From NCBI GenBank assembly GCA_900547825.1, contig URII01000081.1, forward strand, positions 1 to 8,298: a DNA stretch of 8,298 bases. The letters run 5' to 3'. Position numbers and translations under genes: made by a program. Position 1 is the first letter of the stretch, and each line of letters starts with the position of its first letter. Of the stretch, positions 1 to 6,484 are shown one piece after another. Source of the DNA: an uncultured Porphyromonadaceae bacterium (lineage in GTDB: Bacteria; Bacteroidota; Bacteroidia; Bacteroidales; Muribaculaceae). The notes under the pieces were generated by a model that made no database searches, was not told where the DNA came from, and saw only the letters and a list, made by a program, of their open reading frames with translations.

Positions 1-92
1 CGGGAGACGAAAAATTTTTCGTCTCCTGGATTTTTCATGATGCGCCTGGCGGCGCACGTAATCAGGTTCATGTACATGCTTCTGTTAGAAAA
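1..92. repeat. Palindrome-rich segment of unknown origin at the left edge
   Basis: This stretch holds three nested or adjacent palindromes. Bases 3-26 are a perfect 24-bp palindrome (arm GGAGACGAAAAA followed directly by its reverse complement). Bases 41-56 form a 6-bp stem with loop TGGC (TGCGCC/GGCGCA). Bases 69-78 are the perfect palindrome CATGTACATG. The downstream ABC-F reading frame is open through all of it, but the encoded residues do not resemble an ABC-F linker until about base 93. I infer a dispersed palindromic repeat or a chimeric contig end rather than protein-coding sequence. The right boundary is approximate, set by where ABC-F similarity starts. The first palindrome could also act as a hairpin with U/A-rich center, but it lacks the usual terminator layout of a GC stem followed by a separate T-tract. 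Confidence 0.5.
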
Positions 93-1289
93 AATCAGCA
101 GAAACAAATACAAGATACGGAAGATTTTATTGAACGCTTCCGTTATAAAGCAACGAAGGCCGTACAGGTGCAAAGCCGTATAAAACAGCTGGCAAAAATA
201 GATCGCATTGAGATTGACGAGGTAGACACCTCACACCTCAACCTTAAATTTCCTCCGGCTCCACGATCGGGCGATTATCCCCTTATACTTGACAATGTGG
301 GAAAAGCCTACGGCTCCCATCAGGTGTTCGACCATGCCACATTCACCATAAAGCGAGGCGAGAAAGTGGCATTTGTGGGAAAAAACGGCGAGGGCAAATC
401 AACTCTCGTAAAATGTATAATGGGAGAAATCCCATTCACAGGATCCCTAAAAATAGGCCATAATGTAAAAATAGGATATTTCGCCCAGAACCAAGCCCAA
501 CTTCTTGACGGCGAGATATCAGTTTTCGATACCATCGACCGAGTGGCCGTAGGTGATATCCGGACAAAAATACGCGATATCCTCGGGGCTTTCATGTTCG
601 GAGGGGAAGCATCCGACAAAAAAGTAAAGGTGCTTTCTGGCGGCGAGAAAACACGACTGGCCATGATACGCCTGCTGCTTGAACCGGTAAATCTGCTGAT
701 TCTCGACGAGCCTACCAACCACCTTGACATGGCCACAAAGGATATCCTAAAACAGGCCATAAAGGATTTCAACGGCACTGTGATAGTAGTGAGCCATGAC
801 CGCGAGTTTCTCGACGGCCTTGTTGAAAAGGTATATGAATTCGGCGGTGGAAAAGTGCGAGAATGCCTTGGGGGCATATATGAGTTTCTGGAAAAGAAAA
901 AACTTGCCTCATTGGACGAGTTGCAGCTAAGCAAATCCCCATCAAAGGATAAACCCGCAAACGACTCCGACAAAAATCAGGGACCCAAATCAGAAGAGAC
1001 CGTAAACAACACATCCCAATCCACCACGCAACGACCAAAACTAAGCTATGCCGAACAGCGCGAACGCGATAAAGCCATAAAGCGTGCACGCAAAAAAGTA
1101 GAGGAAGCTGAAGCTGAAGTGGCCCGGCGTGAATCCGAGATAAAGGCCCTTGAAGCCAAACTGGCTGAAGGGTTGGCCACACCGGATCTATATGAACAGC
1201 ATGCCGCTCTCACCAAACAGCTGGAAAATGCTATGAGCCTATGGGAGCTTGCCGTAATTGACGCTGAAGAAATCTCCTCCCGCCGCTAA
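3..1289 (+). CDS. ABC-F family ATPase, C-terminal part (5' end missing or disrupted)
   Basis: ABC-F proteins are soluble twin-ATPase proteins that act on the ribosome (translation factors of the Uup/EttA/YdiF type, or antibiotic-protection proteins) and have no membrane domain. Seen here: the linker motif FIERFRYKATKAVQVQSR (about bases 129-182), then one ATPase domain with Walker A GKNGEGKS (378-401), signature LSGGE (633-647), Walker B LLILDEPTNHLD (693-728) and the H-loop histidine (795-797). A polar low-complexity linker (~930-1040) follows, then a Lys/Glu/Ala-rich tail typical of the C-terminal coiled-coil domain, ending at TAA. All catalytic motifs of the second ATPase domain are intact. 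The first ATPase domain is absent. The frame is open back to base 3, but family-like sequence starts only near base 93 (NQQKQIQDTEDF). The first in-frame start candidate is GTG at 168, which lies inside the linker and is unlikely to be a natural start. The gene is therefore partial, a pseudogene cut by the left-edge repeat, or a chimeric assembly. A specific subfamily cannot be assigned without the N-terminal half. Confidence 0.9.
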   Translation, partial: GDEKFFVSWIFHDAPGGARNQVHVHASVRKNQQKQIQDTEDFIERFRYKATKAVQVQSRIKQLAKIDRIEIDEVDTSHLNLKFPPAPRSGDYPLILDNVGKAYGSHQVFDHATFTIKRGEKVAFVGKNGEGKSTLVKCIMGEIPFTGSLKIGHNVKIGYFAQNQAQLLDGEISVFDTIDRVAVGDIRTKIRDILGAFMFGGEASDKKVKVLSGGEKTRLAMIRLLLEPVNLLILDEPTNHLDMATKDILKQAIKDFNGTVIVVSHDREFLDGLVEKVYEFGGGKVRECLGGIYEFLEKKKLASLDELQLSKSPSKDKPANDSDKNQGPKSEETVNNTSQSTTQRPKLSYAEQRERDKAIKRARKKVEEAEAEVARRESEIKALEAKLAEGLATPDLYEQHAALTKQLENAMSLWELAVIDAEEISSRR

Positions 1290-1315
1290 ATTATAATTTC
1301 GTCAGAGTGGCGGGA
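1278..1315. terminator. Possible bidirectional terminator over the convergent stop codons
   Basis: Arms TCCCGCC (1278-1284) and GGCGGGA (1309-1315) are exact reverse complements. Between them lies a perfect 12-bp AT palindrome, AAATTATAATTT (1288-1299), which includes parts of both stop codons. Transcripts from either side could fold the GC arms. The loop is long (24 nt) and neither arm is followed by a T-tract, so this is not a canonical intrinsic terminator. The call rests mainly on position: two convergent genes meet here and no other candidate exists between them. Confidence 0.3.
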
Positions 1316-2139
1316 TCCGGATATGTACGGTAACTGCGTGTGGTGTCAAACAGAAGCGTGCCATGCCCTGAGGGAGCTTTGGTAGGTGTCATATAATCAC
1401 CGTAGTTTATGGTCAGTATACGGTCATATCCCACCGGAGCCGGGATCATGATATCCTCGAACGGCAACATCACTGTGTCGGCATAGTCCTCTTTGTCGAA
1501 AAGAAACTCGCGCCAATGCAAGGATATCTTGGACACATAACGGTTACGCTCACCGGCATGGGCCATAAGCTCACGCTCATAGCGGCGATACATCCTGCGG
1601 TCGAGACCCACGCGGTCATAAAACCACCGCGGCATATGCTTTACAAGCTTTACAGCCGTCTTAACACCGAGCATATGGCGTTTTACCCTACGGAACATTC
1701 TTGCTGCTCCGCGCACAGATGAAGGGATTGAATCCAGAACAAATATATCAATGAACACTCCTGCATTATGACGGGGATAACGGCCGTCAGTGCGTATACA
1801 TGTGGTGGCGCTGTTGCGGAGCTGCGCATGGCGGTTGCCATAGAACCGATCGGAATAAATAGTCTGAAAAAACAAAGGTTCCTTAAACTCTCTCTCAGCC
1901 ACCGCACAAAGTTTCTGATAATCCTCCCGGAGCATTACCATATCTATGTCATCATCCCACGGGATAAAGCCCTTTTCGCGTACAGCCCCGATAAGAGTAC
2001 CTGCATCGGCAAAAATCCGGATTCCATGCCGGCGGCACACATCAAGCAATTCTTTAAGCATATCGAGCTGACACGCCCAAAGCAATTTACGTTCGCGTGT
2101 CACCGTGAATCCACGGCGCACCTCCTCATTAAGATCCAT
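1291..2139 (-). CDS. LicD-family phosphotransferase
   Basis: The 282-residue protein has the hallmarks of the LicD family (nucleotidyltransferase fold). The GTLIGAVR motif is at residues 47-54, followed by the acidic WDDDIDM motif (61-67), which carries the presumed metal-binding aspartates. GVFIDIFVLDS (127-137) and a C-terminal YGDYMTPTKAPSGH (246-259) complete the pattern. Known members attach phosphocholine or other phospho-alcohol groups to cell-surface glycans; the substrate here cannot be read from sequence. There is no signal peptide or membrane segment, so it probably acts in the cytoplasm. The length is normal for the family and the ATG start is 6 nt after the stop of the preceding DUF6377-like gene, so the two are probably one transcript. 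No glycosyltransferases or other capsule/O-antigen genes are adjacent, which is unusual because many licD genes sit in such clusters. The 3' end abuts the ABC-F gene tail to tail with a single base between stops. Confidence 0.88.
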   Translation of the reverse strand: MDLNEEVRRGFTVTRERKLLWACQLDMLKELLDVCRRHGIRIFADAGTLIGAVREKGFIPWDDDIDMVMLREDYQKLCAVAEREFKEPLFFQTIYSDRFYGNRHAQLRNSATTCIRTDGRYPRHNAGVFIDIFVLDSIPSSVRGAARMFRRVKRHMLGVKTAVKLVKHMPRWFYDRVGLDRRMYRRYERELMAHAGERNRYVSKISLHWREFLFDKEDYADTVMLPFEDIMIPAPVGYDRILTINYGDYMTPTKAPSGHGTLLFDTTRSYRTYPDPATLTKL

Positions 2140-2145
2140 TATATA

Positions 2146-3771
2146 TCAGCTTTTCTTAACGTTCTTCTTAGGATTGGAATTTATAGACATCACATCCTGC
2201 TCGAATGTCTCGCGGTTGCATGCACGTGCACGGAGCTTATTGCGGTAAGTATAGATTGTGTTGAGCGACAAACCGAGAAAACGCGACACCCGTTGTCCGT
2301 CATCAATTCCGAGACGAAGCAGGGCAAGAATGCGCAATTCAGTGGTCAGCGTATCACGTTCCGGCACAGCAAGCTTTTTGTCAGGCATAAGCAGTTCATT
2401 GACATCATGCACAAAGTCAGGATACATGCTCAGGAACGTACTGTCAAATATCTCGAAAAACATACGGCTCTGCTCCTCCCTTATAGTATCACTTTTAAGA
2501 ATTGAATAGAGGTCATCCACCTGTCCGGCCGAGACTTTACGGCGTGCCATCCTGAGAAATTCCTCTATTTTCTCCATATGGAGCGAAAGAAGTGTCAGAA
2601 ACTTACCGATGCTTGCATCCTTGACCTCGTTTGACGCGGCAAGATCCATACGCAGTTTCTTTTGCCTTGCAATCTCACGACGCAGGGAATAGCTTGAAAA
2701 AACAATGGCCACTATTCCGCCGAGCATACATACTGCGAGCACGGTCAGCCATGTTATACGTCTTTTATCCCGGGCCTGGACAGCTTCCGACACCCGGGGC
2801 ATGGACTGTGAAGTTTCAAGCGCCCTTATCCTTGAGCCGGAAGCCACTGCATCACCAAGCGCCTGATTCAGATATTTATACGATGTATCTATCTCGCCGA
2901 GGTCATACATTATTGATGCAAGACGTTGCAGCGCCACCCCCTCAAGCGTTCCTGTCATGGCATCCGACAAAGCCGCGAGACCATAGAAATACGCAGCCGA
3001 CTGATTATCGTGCTTGGCGGCATAATATTCAGCCAGCTCACTTGAAGCGCGGGCAAATGTGTTGTCGGTTATCTCAGCCCTGTCAAGCACATCGTTAAGT
3101 GACGCTATTATAGTGACAGTGTCATTGGTAAGCGTGGCACGTTGCGACAACATAAGGTTACGGCGCACGTCACTCTTATCCACAATTTTCTGCAATGAAT
3201 CGGCGAATGCCGATCCGGCCCTCAGATACTTTTTACGGATAGACGAACGGGGATATAATGCCGCGGCAAACAGATAAAGACGGTTGCCTGACTCATAATA
3301 TACCTCGCGGTTGACCGGATACACTCCCCCCTGAGCCGCCGACTCGAAAAGATCGATACCTTCCTTGACAGCTCCTACAACAGGTAATTGCGCACCACGT
3401 TGCATATTTAGCCTCTGAACCGCCACAGGATCACCGGCACGTAACGCACAACCTGCGGCCATATCGTAATATTTCAGTGCCGAATCAGCCTGAAGACGCT
3501 CAAACGACTGAGCTATATCCTCAAGTATAAGCGCGGAATCTGCCGCAACAGCCGCTGACTGAAGACGGGTCCTTATGGAATCAATACCAGCCGTGCGTTC
3601 CGAAATAAGCCTGGGACGGGCCGACAAAGCATCGTCCAGCCGTCCGAGAACGTCCCGGAGATCAACCGGAAGCTTGGGATTTGCCGCAATACAGTTCGCA
3701 GGAACGTTACTTATCGCCACAACCAATAGTATTATTGCGATATAAAAAGATGTGTTTGATTTAAATGTCAT
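2146..3771 (-). CDS. DUF6377-like membrane-anchored regulator with HTH C-terminus
   Basis: The 541-residue protein is organized like Bacteroidota DUF6377 proteins. Residues ~9-29 are a hydrophobic signal-like segment with possible cleavage near CIAA/N. Residues ~38-330 are helical, with repeated Ala-rich helix pairs resembling degenerate TPRs (for example ALKYYDMAAGCALRAGD at 98-114 and SAAYFYGLAALSDAM at 258-272). One strong transmembrane segment spans ~339-361, followed by a charged helix. The C-terminus contains LTTELRILALLRLGIDDGQR (475-494) and FLGLSLNTIYTYRNKLRARA (498-517), a LuxR/GerE-like helix-turn-helix pattern. The predicted topology is sensor domain outside the cytoplasmic membrane and DNA-binding-like domain inside, so I infer a one-component membrane regulator; ligand and targets are unknown. 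The ATG start is supported by the signal sequence directly after it and by a Bacteroidota promoter about 30 bp upstream. It heads an operon with the LicD gene. Sequence similarity within the TPR-like part is weak and assigned by pattern only. Confidence 0.82.
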   Translation of the reverse strand: MTFKSNTSFYIAIILLVVAISNVPANCIAANPKLPVDLRDVLGRLDDALSARPRLISERTAGIDSIRTRLQSAAVAADSALILEDIAQSFERLQADSALKYYDMAAGCALRAGDPVAVQRLNMQRGAQLPVVGAVKEGIDLFESAAQGGVYPVNREVYYESGNRLYLFAAALYPRSSIRKKYLRAGSAFADSLQKIVDKSDVRRNLMLSQRATLTNDTVTIIASLNDVLDRAEITDNTFARASSELAEYYAAKHDNQSAAYFYGLAALSDAMTGTLEGVALQRLASIMYDLGEIDTSYKYLNQALGDAVASGSRIRALETSQSMPRVSEAVQARDKRRITWLTVLAVCMLGGIVAIVFSSYSLRREIARQKKLRMDLAASNEVKDASIGKFLTLLSLHMEKIEEFLRMARRKVSAGQVDDLYSILKSDTIREEQSRMFFEIFDSTFLSMYPDFVHDVNELLMPDKKLAVPERDTLTTELRILALLRLGIDDGQRVSRFLGLSLNTIYTYRNKLRARACNRETFEQDVMSINSNPKKNVKKS

Positions 3772-3800
3772 AGAGTATGAGGGTCAGGGCATAGATTGTG

Positions 3801-3831
3801 CAAATTTAACAACTTTTTTTCGTAAGCACAA
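3801..3831 (-). promoter_or_regulatory. Bacteroidota-type promoter for the DUF6377-licD operon
   Basis: Read on the - strand, TAAATTTG (3808-3801) matches the TAnnTTTG -7 element exactly. TTG (3831-3829) lies 20 nt upstream as a -33 element. Transcription would start around 3793-3797, giving a leader of roughly 25 nt before the ATG at 3771. The left inverted-repeat arm begins one base after the -7 element, so it overlaps the probable start site. Confidence 0.65.
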
Positions 3832-3859
3832 GATTATTTTTTTGCCTGTTTTCTTACTG

Positions 3860-3888
3860 TTGCAATTAAAAATAATTTACTACCTTTG
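3860..3888 (+). promoter_or_regulatory. Bacteroidota-type promoter for the lipoate ligase-gcv operon
   Basis: TACCTTTG (3881-3888) matches the TAnnTTTG -7 element exactly, with TTG (3860-3862) 18 nt upstream as a -33 element. Transcription would start around 3892-3896, leaving a leader of about 25 nt before the ATG at 3919. That is too short for a glycine riboswitch. Two seven-base T-tracts upstream (3814-3820 and 3837-3843, 23 nt apart) are spaced near two helical turns and may bend the DNA between the divergent promoters. Confidence 0.65.
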
Positions 3889-3918
3889 GGGAGAACAAAA
3901 ACAATCTATAACCCTGAA

Positions 3919-4917
3919 ATGAAACACCTGGTGCTGAGCAGTGACCTTACCCGTCCGTTGCCATTCTACTTAGCTATGGAGGAATGGGCTGCCATGCGGT
4001 TGCCGGCCGACGATTATCTGTTCACATGGATCGTTGACCCTACTGTAATATTCGGGCGAAACCAGCGCATAGACCTTGAAGTGAATTTGGACTACTGCCA
4101 TGAGAAAGGTATCGCCACCTATCGCAGGAAAAGCGGAGGCGGATGCGTATACGCGGACCGTAACAACATCATGTTTTCACATGTCACCGGCAGCGGTGAG
4201 ATCAACGGAGTGTTCGGCAACTACACCTCAATGATAGCGGAAATGCTCCGGAGCCTCGGCCTTGACGCTTCGGCAACGGGCCGCAATGACATACTCATAG
4301 GCGACAAAAAAGTGTCGGGAAACGCATTCTACCGTATTCCGGACAGAAGCATAGCCCACGGCACAATGCTGTATGATGTGGATATCCCCACTATGATGCA
4401 GGCCATAACACCCTCGCGTGCCAAACTTGAAAGTCACGCTGTGGCATCTGTGGAATCACGGGTCACCTCCATCAACCGGCATATTGACATATCCATCGAA
4501 GAGTTCCGGAATTATGCCATCAGCTATCTCACCGACAGCGAGATAATTCTTACCGAACAGGATGAACGTGAAATATATGAACTTATGCAGCCCTACCTGG
4601 CAGCCGAATGGATCATGGGCCAGCGGCTTGCCGGTGATATACGCCGTGAGGTAAAACTTCCCGGTGTAGGTGAATTCCGTGTGGATACACTTATGCGCCA
4701 CGGGCGTATAGCCCATGTGAACCTTACCGGGGATTTCTTCCTGACAGGCGACCTCGACAATTCCATTCTGAAACGGATAGAAGGTTGCCTCCCTACACGT
4801 ACAGCGCTTGAAGAACGCCTCTTGGGGACAGATGTGAGTGAAATAATCCACGGATTGTCAACAAACGAATTTCTTAACCTAATAATACCACAACCCGTTA
4901 TCCGTAACACGAAATGA
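3919..4917 (+). CDS. lplA: Lipoate-protein ligase A family protein
   Basis: The 332-residue protein activates lipoate with ATP and transfers it to a lysine of a lipoyl domain. Visible family motifs are RRKSGGGCVYAD (69-80), the lipoyl-AMP-binding RRxSGGG loop; GRNDILIGDKKVSGNAFY (121-138), in which Lys131 of the KVSG motif corresponds to the catalytic lysine of E. coli LplA; HGTMLYDVD (148-156); and SVESRVTSI (178-186). A C-terminal accessory region (~245-332) follows, so one polypeptide contains both parts. It is the first gene of the glycine-cleavage operon and its TGA overlaps the ATG of gcvT (ATGA, 4914-4917), implying translational coupling. GcvH, encoded two genes downstream, is the natural acceptor. 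I chose ATG 3919 because an in-frame TTG at 3886 lies inside the -7 promoter element and its extra residues look non-coding. Whether the substrate is free lipoate, octanoate or a lipoyl group taken from another protein cannot be told from sequence. Confidence 0.92.
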   Translation: MKHLVLSSDLTRPLPFYLAMEEWAAMRLPADDYLFTWIVDPTVIFGRNQRIDLEVNLDYCHEKGIATYRRKSGGGCVYADRNNIMFSHVTGSGEINGVFGNYTSMIAEMLRSLGLDASATGRNDILIGDKKVSGNAFYRIPDRSIAHGTMLYDVDIPTMMQAITPSRAKLESHAVASVESRVTSINRHIDISIEEFRNYAISYLTDSEIILTEQDEREIYELMQPYLAAEWIMGQRLAGDIRREVKLPGVGEFRVDTLMRHGRIAHVNLTGDFFLTGDLDNSILKRIEGCLPTRTALEERLLGTDVSEIIHGLSTNEFLNLIIPQPVIRNTK

Positions 4918-6011
4918 ACGATTGCAAAAAAACCTGCCTCCATGGCCGCCATGTGGCCCTCGGAGCCCTTATGAGCCCGTTTGCGGGCTATGACATGCCT
5001 ATCCAGTACACACAGATAGATGAAGAACACAATGCCGTGAGAAATGCATGCGGCGTGTTCGATGTAAGCCATATGGGTGAAGTGCTCGTAACAGGCAAAG
5101 CTGCCGAAGCCTTCGTCAACTATATATTCACAAACGACATAGCCGGCGCGCCTGCGGGCAAAGTGTTTTACGGCATGATGCTCAACGACAACGGCGGAGT
5201 TGTCGACGACCTGCTGGTGTACAAGATGGATGACGAGAAATTCTATCTCGTTATAAATGCAGCCAACATCGATAAGGATGTGGACTGGATCAACAGCAAA
5301 GCCGAAGGATGGGACGTGAATGTGGAAAACCTCAGCGAAACCACTTCACAACTTGCCGTTCAGGGTCCGGAAGCAGAAAAAATAATGGGAAAAGTGCTTG
5401 GTATCGACACCACTGATCTCACATTCTATACCTTCAAGACCATAAGCTACGACAACAGCGATCTTATTGTAAGCCGCACGGGCTACACTGGTGAGGACGG
5501 ATTCGAGATCTACGGCCCCCACATGTGTATACTTGAAATATGGGACAAGCTGATAGCCTCAAAAAAATGCGCTCCATGCGGTTTAGGGTGCCGCGACACT
5601 CTGCGCTTTGAAGCCGGACTGCCATTATACGGCGACGAGCTTACCGACGACATAACACCCATAGAGGCCGGCCTCGGAATGTTTGTAAAACTTGAAAAGC
5701 CCGAATTTGTAGGCCGCGACCGCATTGCCGATCAGAAAGCCAACGGTTTGAAGCAAAAGGTAGTGGGCCTTGAAGTCGAAGGGCAGGCTATTCCACGCCA
5801 CGGCTATGAAGTGCTTGATGAAAACGACAATCCGGTAGGAACAGTTACTACAGGCTACCACTCCATAACACTGGACCGCAACATAGCAATGGCTCTCGTG
5901 GACGCCGCCTACTCCAAAACCGGCACCCCCCTCAAAGTGAAGGTACGCCGCAAAGTATTCCCGGCCACAGTTGTAAAGAAACGGTTCTACACAGCCAATT
6001 ACAAAAAATAA
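4914..6011 (+). CDS. gcvT: Glycine cleavage system T protein (aminomethyltransferase)
   Basis: GcvT takes the aminomethyl group from the lipoyl arm of GcvH, releases ammonia and forms 5,10-methylene-tetrahydrofolate in the cytoplasm. The 365-residue length is normal. Family signatures are present in order: SPFAGYDMPIQY (21-32), GVFDVSHMGE (47-56), NGGVVDDLLVYK (93-104) whose Asp pair includes the catalytic aspartate, RTGYTGEDGFEIY (188-200) in the folate-binding core, and CRDTLRFEAGLPLYGDEL (226-243) followed by TPIEAGLG (248-255). The C-terminal barrel domain ends in the typical ATVVKKRFY pattern. The start codon overlaps the stop of the lipoate ligase gene by four bases, and the gene is followed by gcvH after 58 nt. 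No key residue is missing. The distinction from related YgfZ or dimethylglycine dehydrogenase folds is secure because of the operon and the full-length match. Confidence 0.97.
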   Translation: MNDCKKTCLHGRHVALGALMSPFAGYDMPIQYTQIDEEHNAVRNACGVFDVSHMGEVLVTGKAAEAFVNYIFTNDIAGAPAGKVFYGMMLNDNGGVVDDLLVYKMDDEKFYLVINAANIDKDVDWINSKAEGWDVNVENLSETTSQLAVQGPEAEKIMGKVLGIDTTDLTFYTFKTISYDNSDLIVSRTGYTGEDGFEIYGPHMCILEIWDKLIASKKCAPCGLGCRDTLRFEAGLPLYGDELTDDITPIEAGLGMFVKLEKPEFVGRDRIADQKANGLKQKVVGLEVEGQAIPRHGYEVLDENDNPVGTVTTGYHSITLDRNIAMALVDAAYSKTGTPLKVKVRRKVFPATVVKKRFYTANYKK

Positions 6012-6069
6012 CCCTGACACAAACAGATATAGATCACAACATAATTAATATAACACAAATACATTTATC
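6012..6069 (+). promoter_or_regulatory. A-rich leader between gcvT and gcvH
   Basis: This 58-nt gap is the longest within the operon. It is strongly A-rich, poor in G, and shows no hairpin or Shine-Dalgarno. A-rich unstructured sequence before a start codon is a known translation-promoting context in Bacteroidota. It may raise GcvH output, because the H protein is the mobile substrate carrier of the complex. The TACATTTA at 6060-6067 resembles a -7 element but lacks the final G and lies against the ATG, so I do not call a promoter. Confidence 0.35.
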
Positions 6070-6447
6070 ATGAGCAAACTTTATTTTCTTCCGTCACACG
6101 AATACGCAAACGTTGAAGGCAACATCGCATACATAGGAATATCGGAATATGCCGCACAGCAGTTAGGAAACGTTGTGTATGTCGACATGCCCGAGGCAGG
6201 CGATGACGTAACAGCAGGAGAGGACTTCGGAGCCATAGAAAGCGTAAAAGCCGCCAGCGATCTGTTTGCACCCGTGTCGGGAGCCGTGGTGGAAATCAAT
6301 GAGCATCTCATTGACAATCCGCGCCTGATCAACGAAAACCCCATGGAAAACTGGATAATAAAAGTTGAGATGACCGATCCTTCCGAACTTGAGGGACTCC
6401 TTGACGAAGAGGCATACAAAAAACATATCGAAAACGAGAAACATTGA
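6070..6447 (+). CDS. gcvH: Glycine cleavage system H protein (lipoyl carrier)
   Basis: This 125-residue protein shuttles the aminomethyl intermediate between the P, T and L proteins on a lipoyl-lysine arm. The biotinyl/lipoyl-like fold is indicated by AYIGISEYAAQQLGNVVYVD (20-39), the strand pattern around VTAGEDFGAIESVKAASDLF, and APVSGAVVEIN (67-77). The lipoylated residue is Lys60 in ESVKAAS. The C-terminal NPMENWIIKVEM segment (94-105 region) is also typical. Length is standard. The ATG at 6070 begins the conserved N-terminus (MSKLYFLPSHEYA), so the start is secure. It lies between gcvT (58 nt upstream) and gcvPA (37 nt downstream), and the lipoate ligase at the head of the operon supplies its likely modifying enzyme. 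Confidence 0.97.
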   Translation: MSKLYFLPSHEYANVEGNIAYIGISEYAAQQLGNVVYVDMPEAGDDVTAGEDFGAIESVKAASDLFAPVSGAVVEINEHLIDNPRLINENPMENWIIKVEMTDPSELEGLLDEEAYKKHIENEKH

Positions 6448-6484
6448 GAAGCTGACAGGCATCTCACCAAAATCATTTCCGACG

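Larger units (their letters stand above)
3784..3917. repeat. Long-range inverted repeat bracketing two divergent promoters
   Basis: The right arm (3901-3917, + strand) reads ACAATCTAT-AA-CCCTGA. The left arm (3799 down to 3784, - strand) reads ACAATCTAT-G-CCCTGA. Fifteen bases match, with one or two bases between the two blocks; sequence outside the arms does not match. The arms lie in the 5' leaders of the lipoate ligase gene and the DUF6377-like gene, and the ~101 bp between them contains both predicted promoters. The role is unknown: paired operator, shared leader element, or ends of an invertible segment. Confidence 0.6.

Noticed and set aside
320..973. 217-codon open frame on the - strand
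   Set aside because: It is antisense to the ABC-F ATPase domain, rich in Ser/Arg/Pro as expected for a shadow frame, and has no domain signal.
168..1289. Treating GTG 168 as the true start of a complete single-domain ATPase gene
   Set aside because: The residues immediately upstream (FIERFRYKATKAVQ) are conserved ABC-F linker in the same frame, so the gene extends further left and is truncated or disrupted.
1768..2505. 245-codon open frame on the + strand
   Set aside because: It runs antisense across the 3' part of the DUF6377-like gene and the 5' part of licD. It has no recognizable family features, while the opposite-strand genes have clear motifs.
3886..3918. TTG start that would extend the lipoate ligase by 11 residues
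   Set aside because: The TTG lies inside the TAnnTTTG promoter element, upstream of the predicted transcription start, and the added residues do not look like the family N-terminus. ATG 3919 fits.
3772..3918. Glycine riboswitch upstream of the glycine-cleavage operon
   Set aside because: The predicted leader is only about 25 nt and the whole intergenic region is 147 bp of AT-rich DNA holding two promoters. There is no room for, and no sign of, the tandem aptamers.
6060..6069. Internal promoter before gcvH (TACATTTA)
   Set aside because: It lacks the final G of the -7 element, has no convincing -33 element at the right spacing, and would place the transcript start at or past the ATG.
6389..6484. 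Upstream extension of the gcvPA frame into gcvH
   Set aside because: The extra residues are low-complexity, overlap gcvH out of frame and precede a well-conserved N-terminus at ATG 6485.
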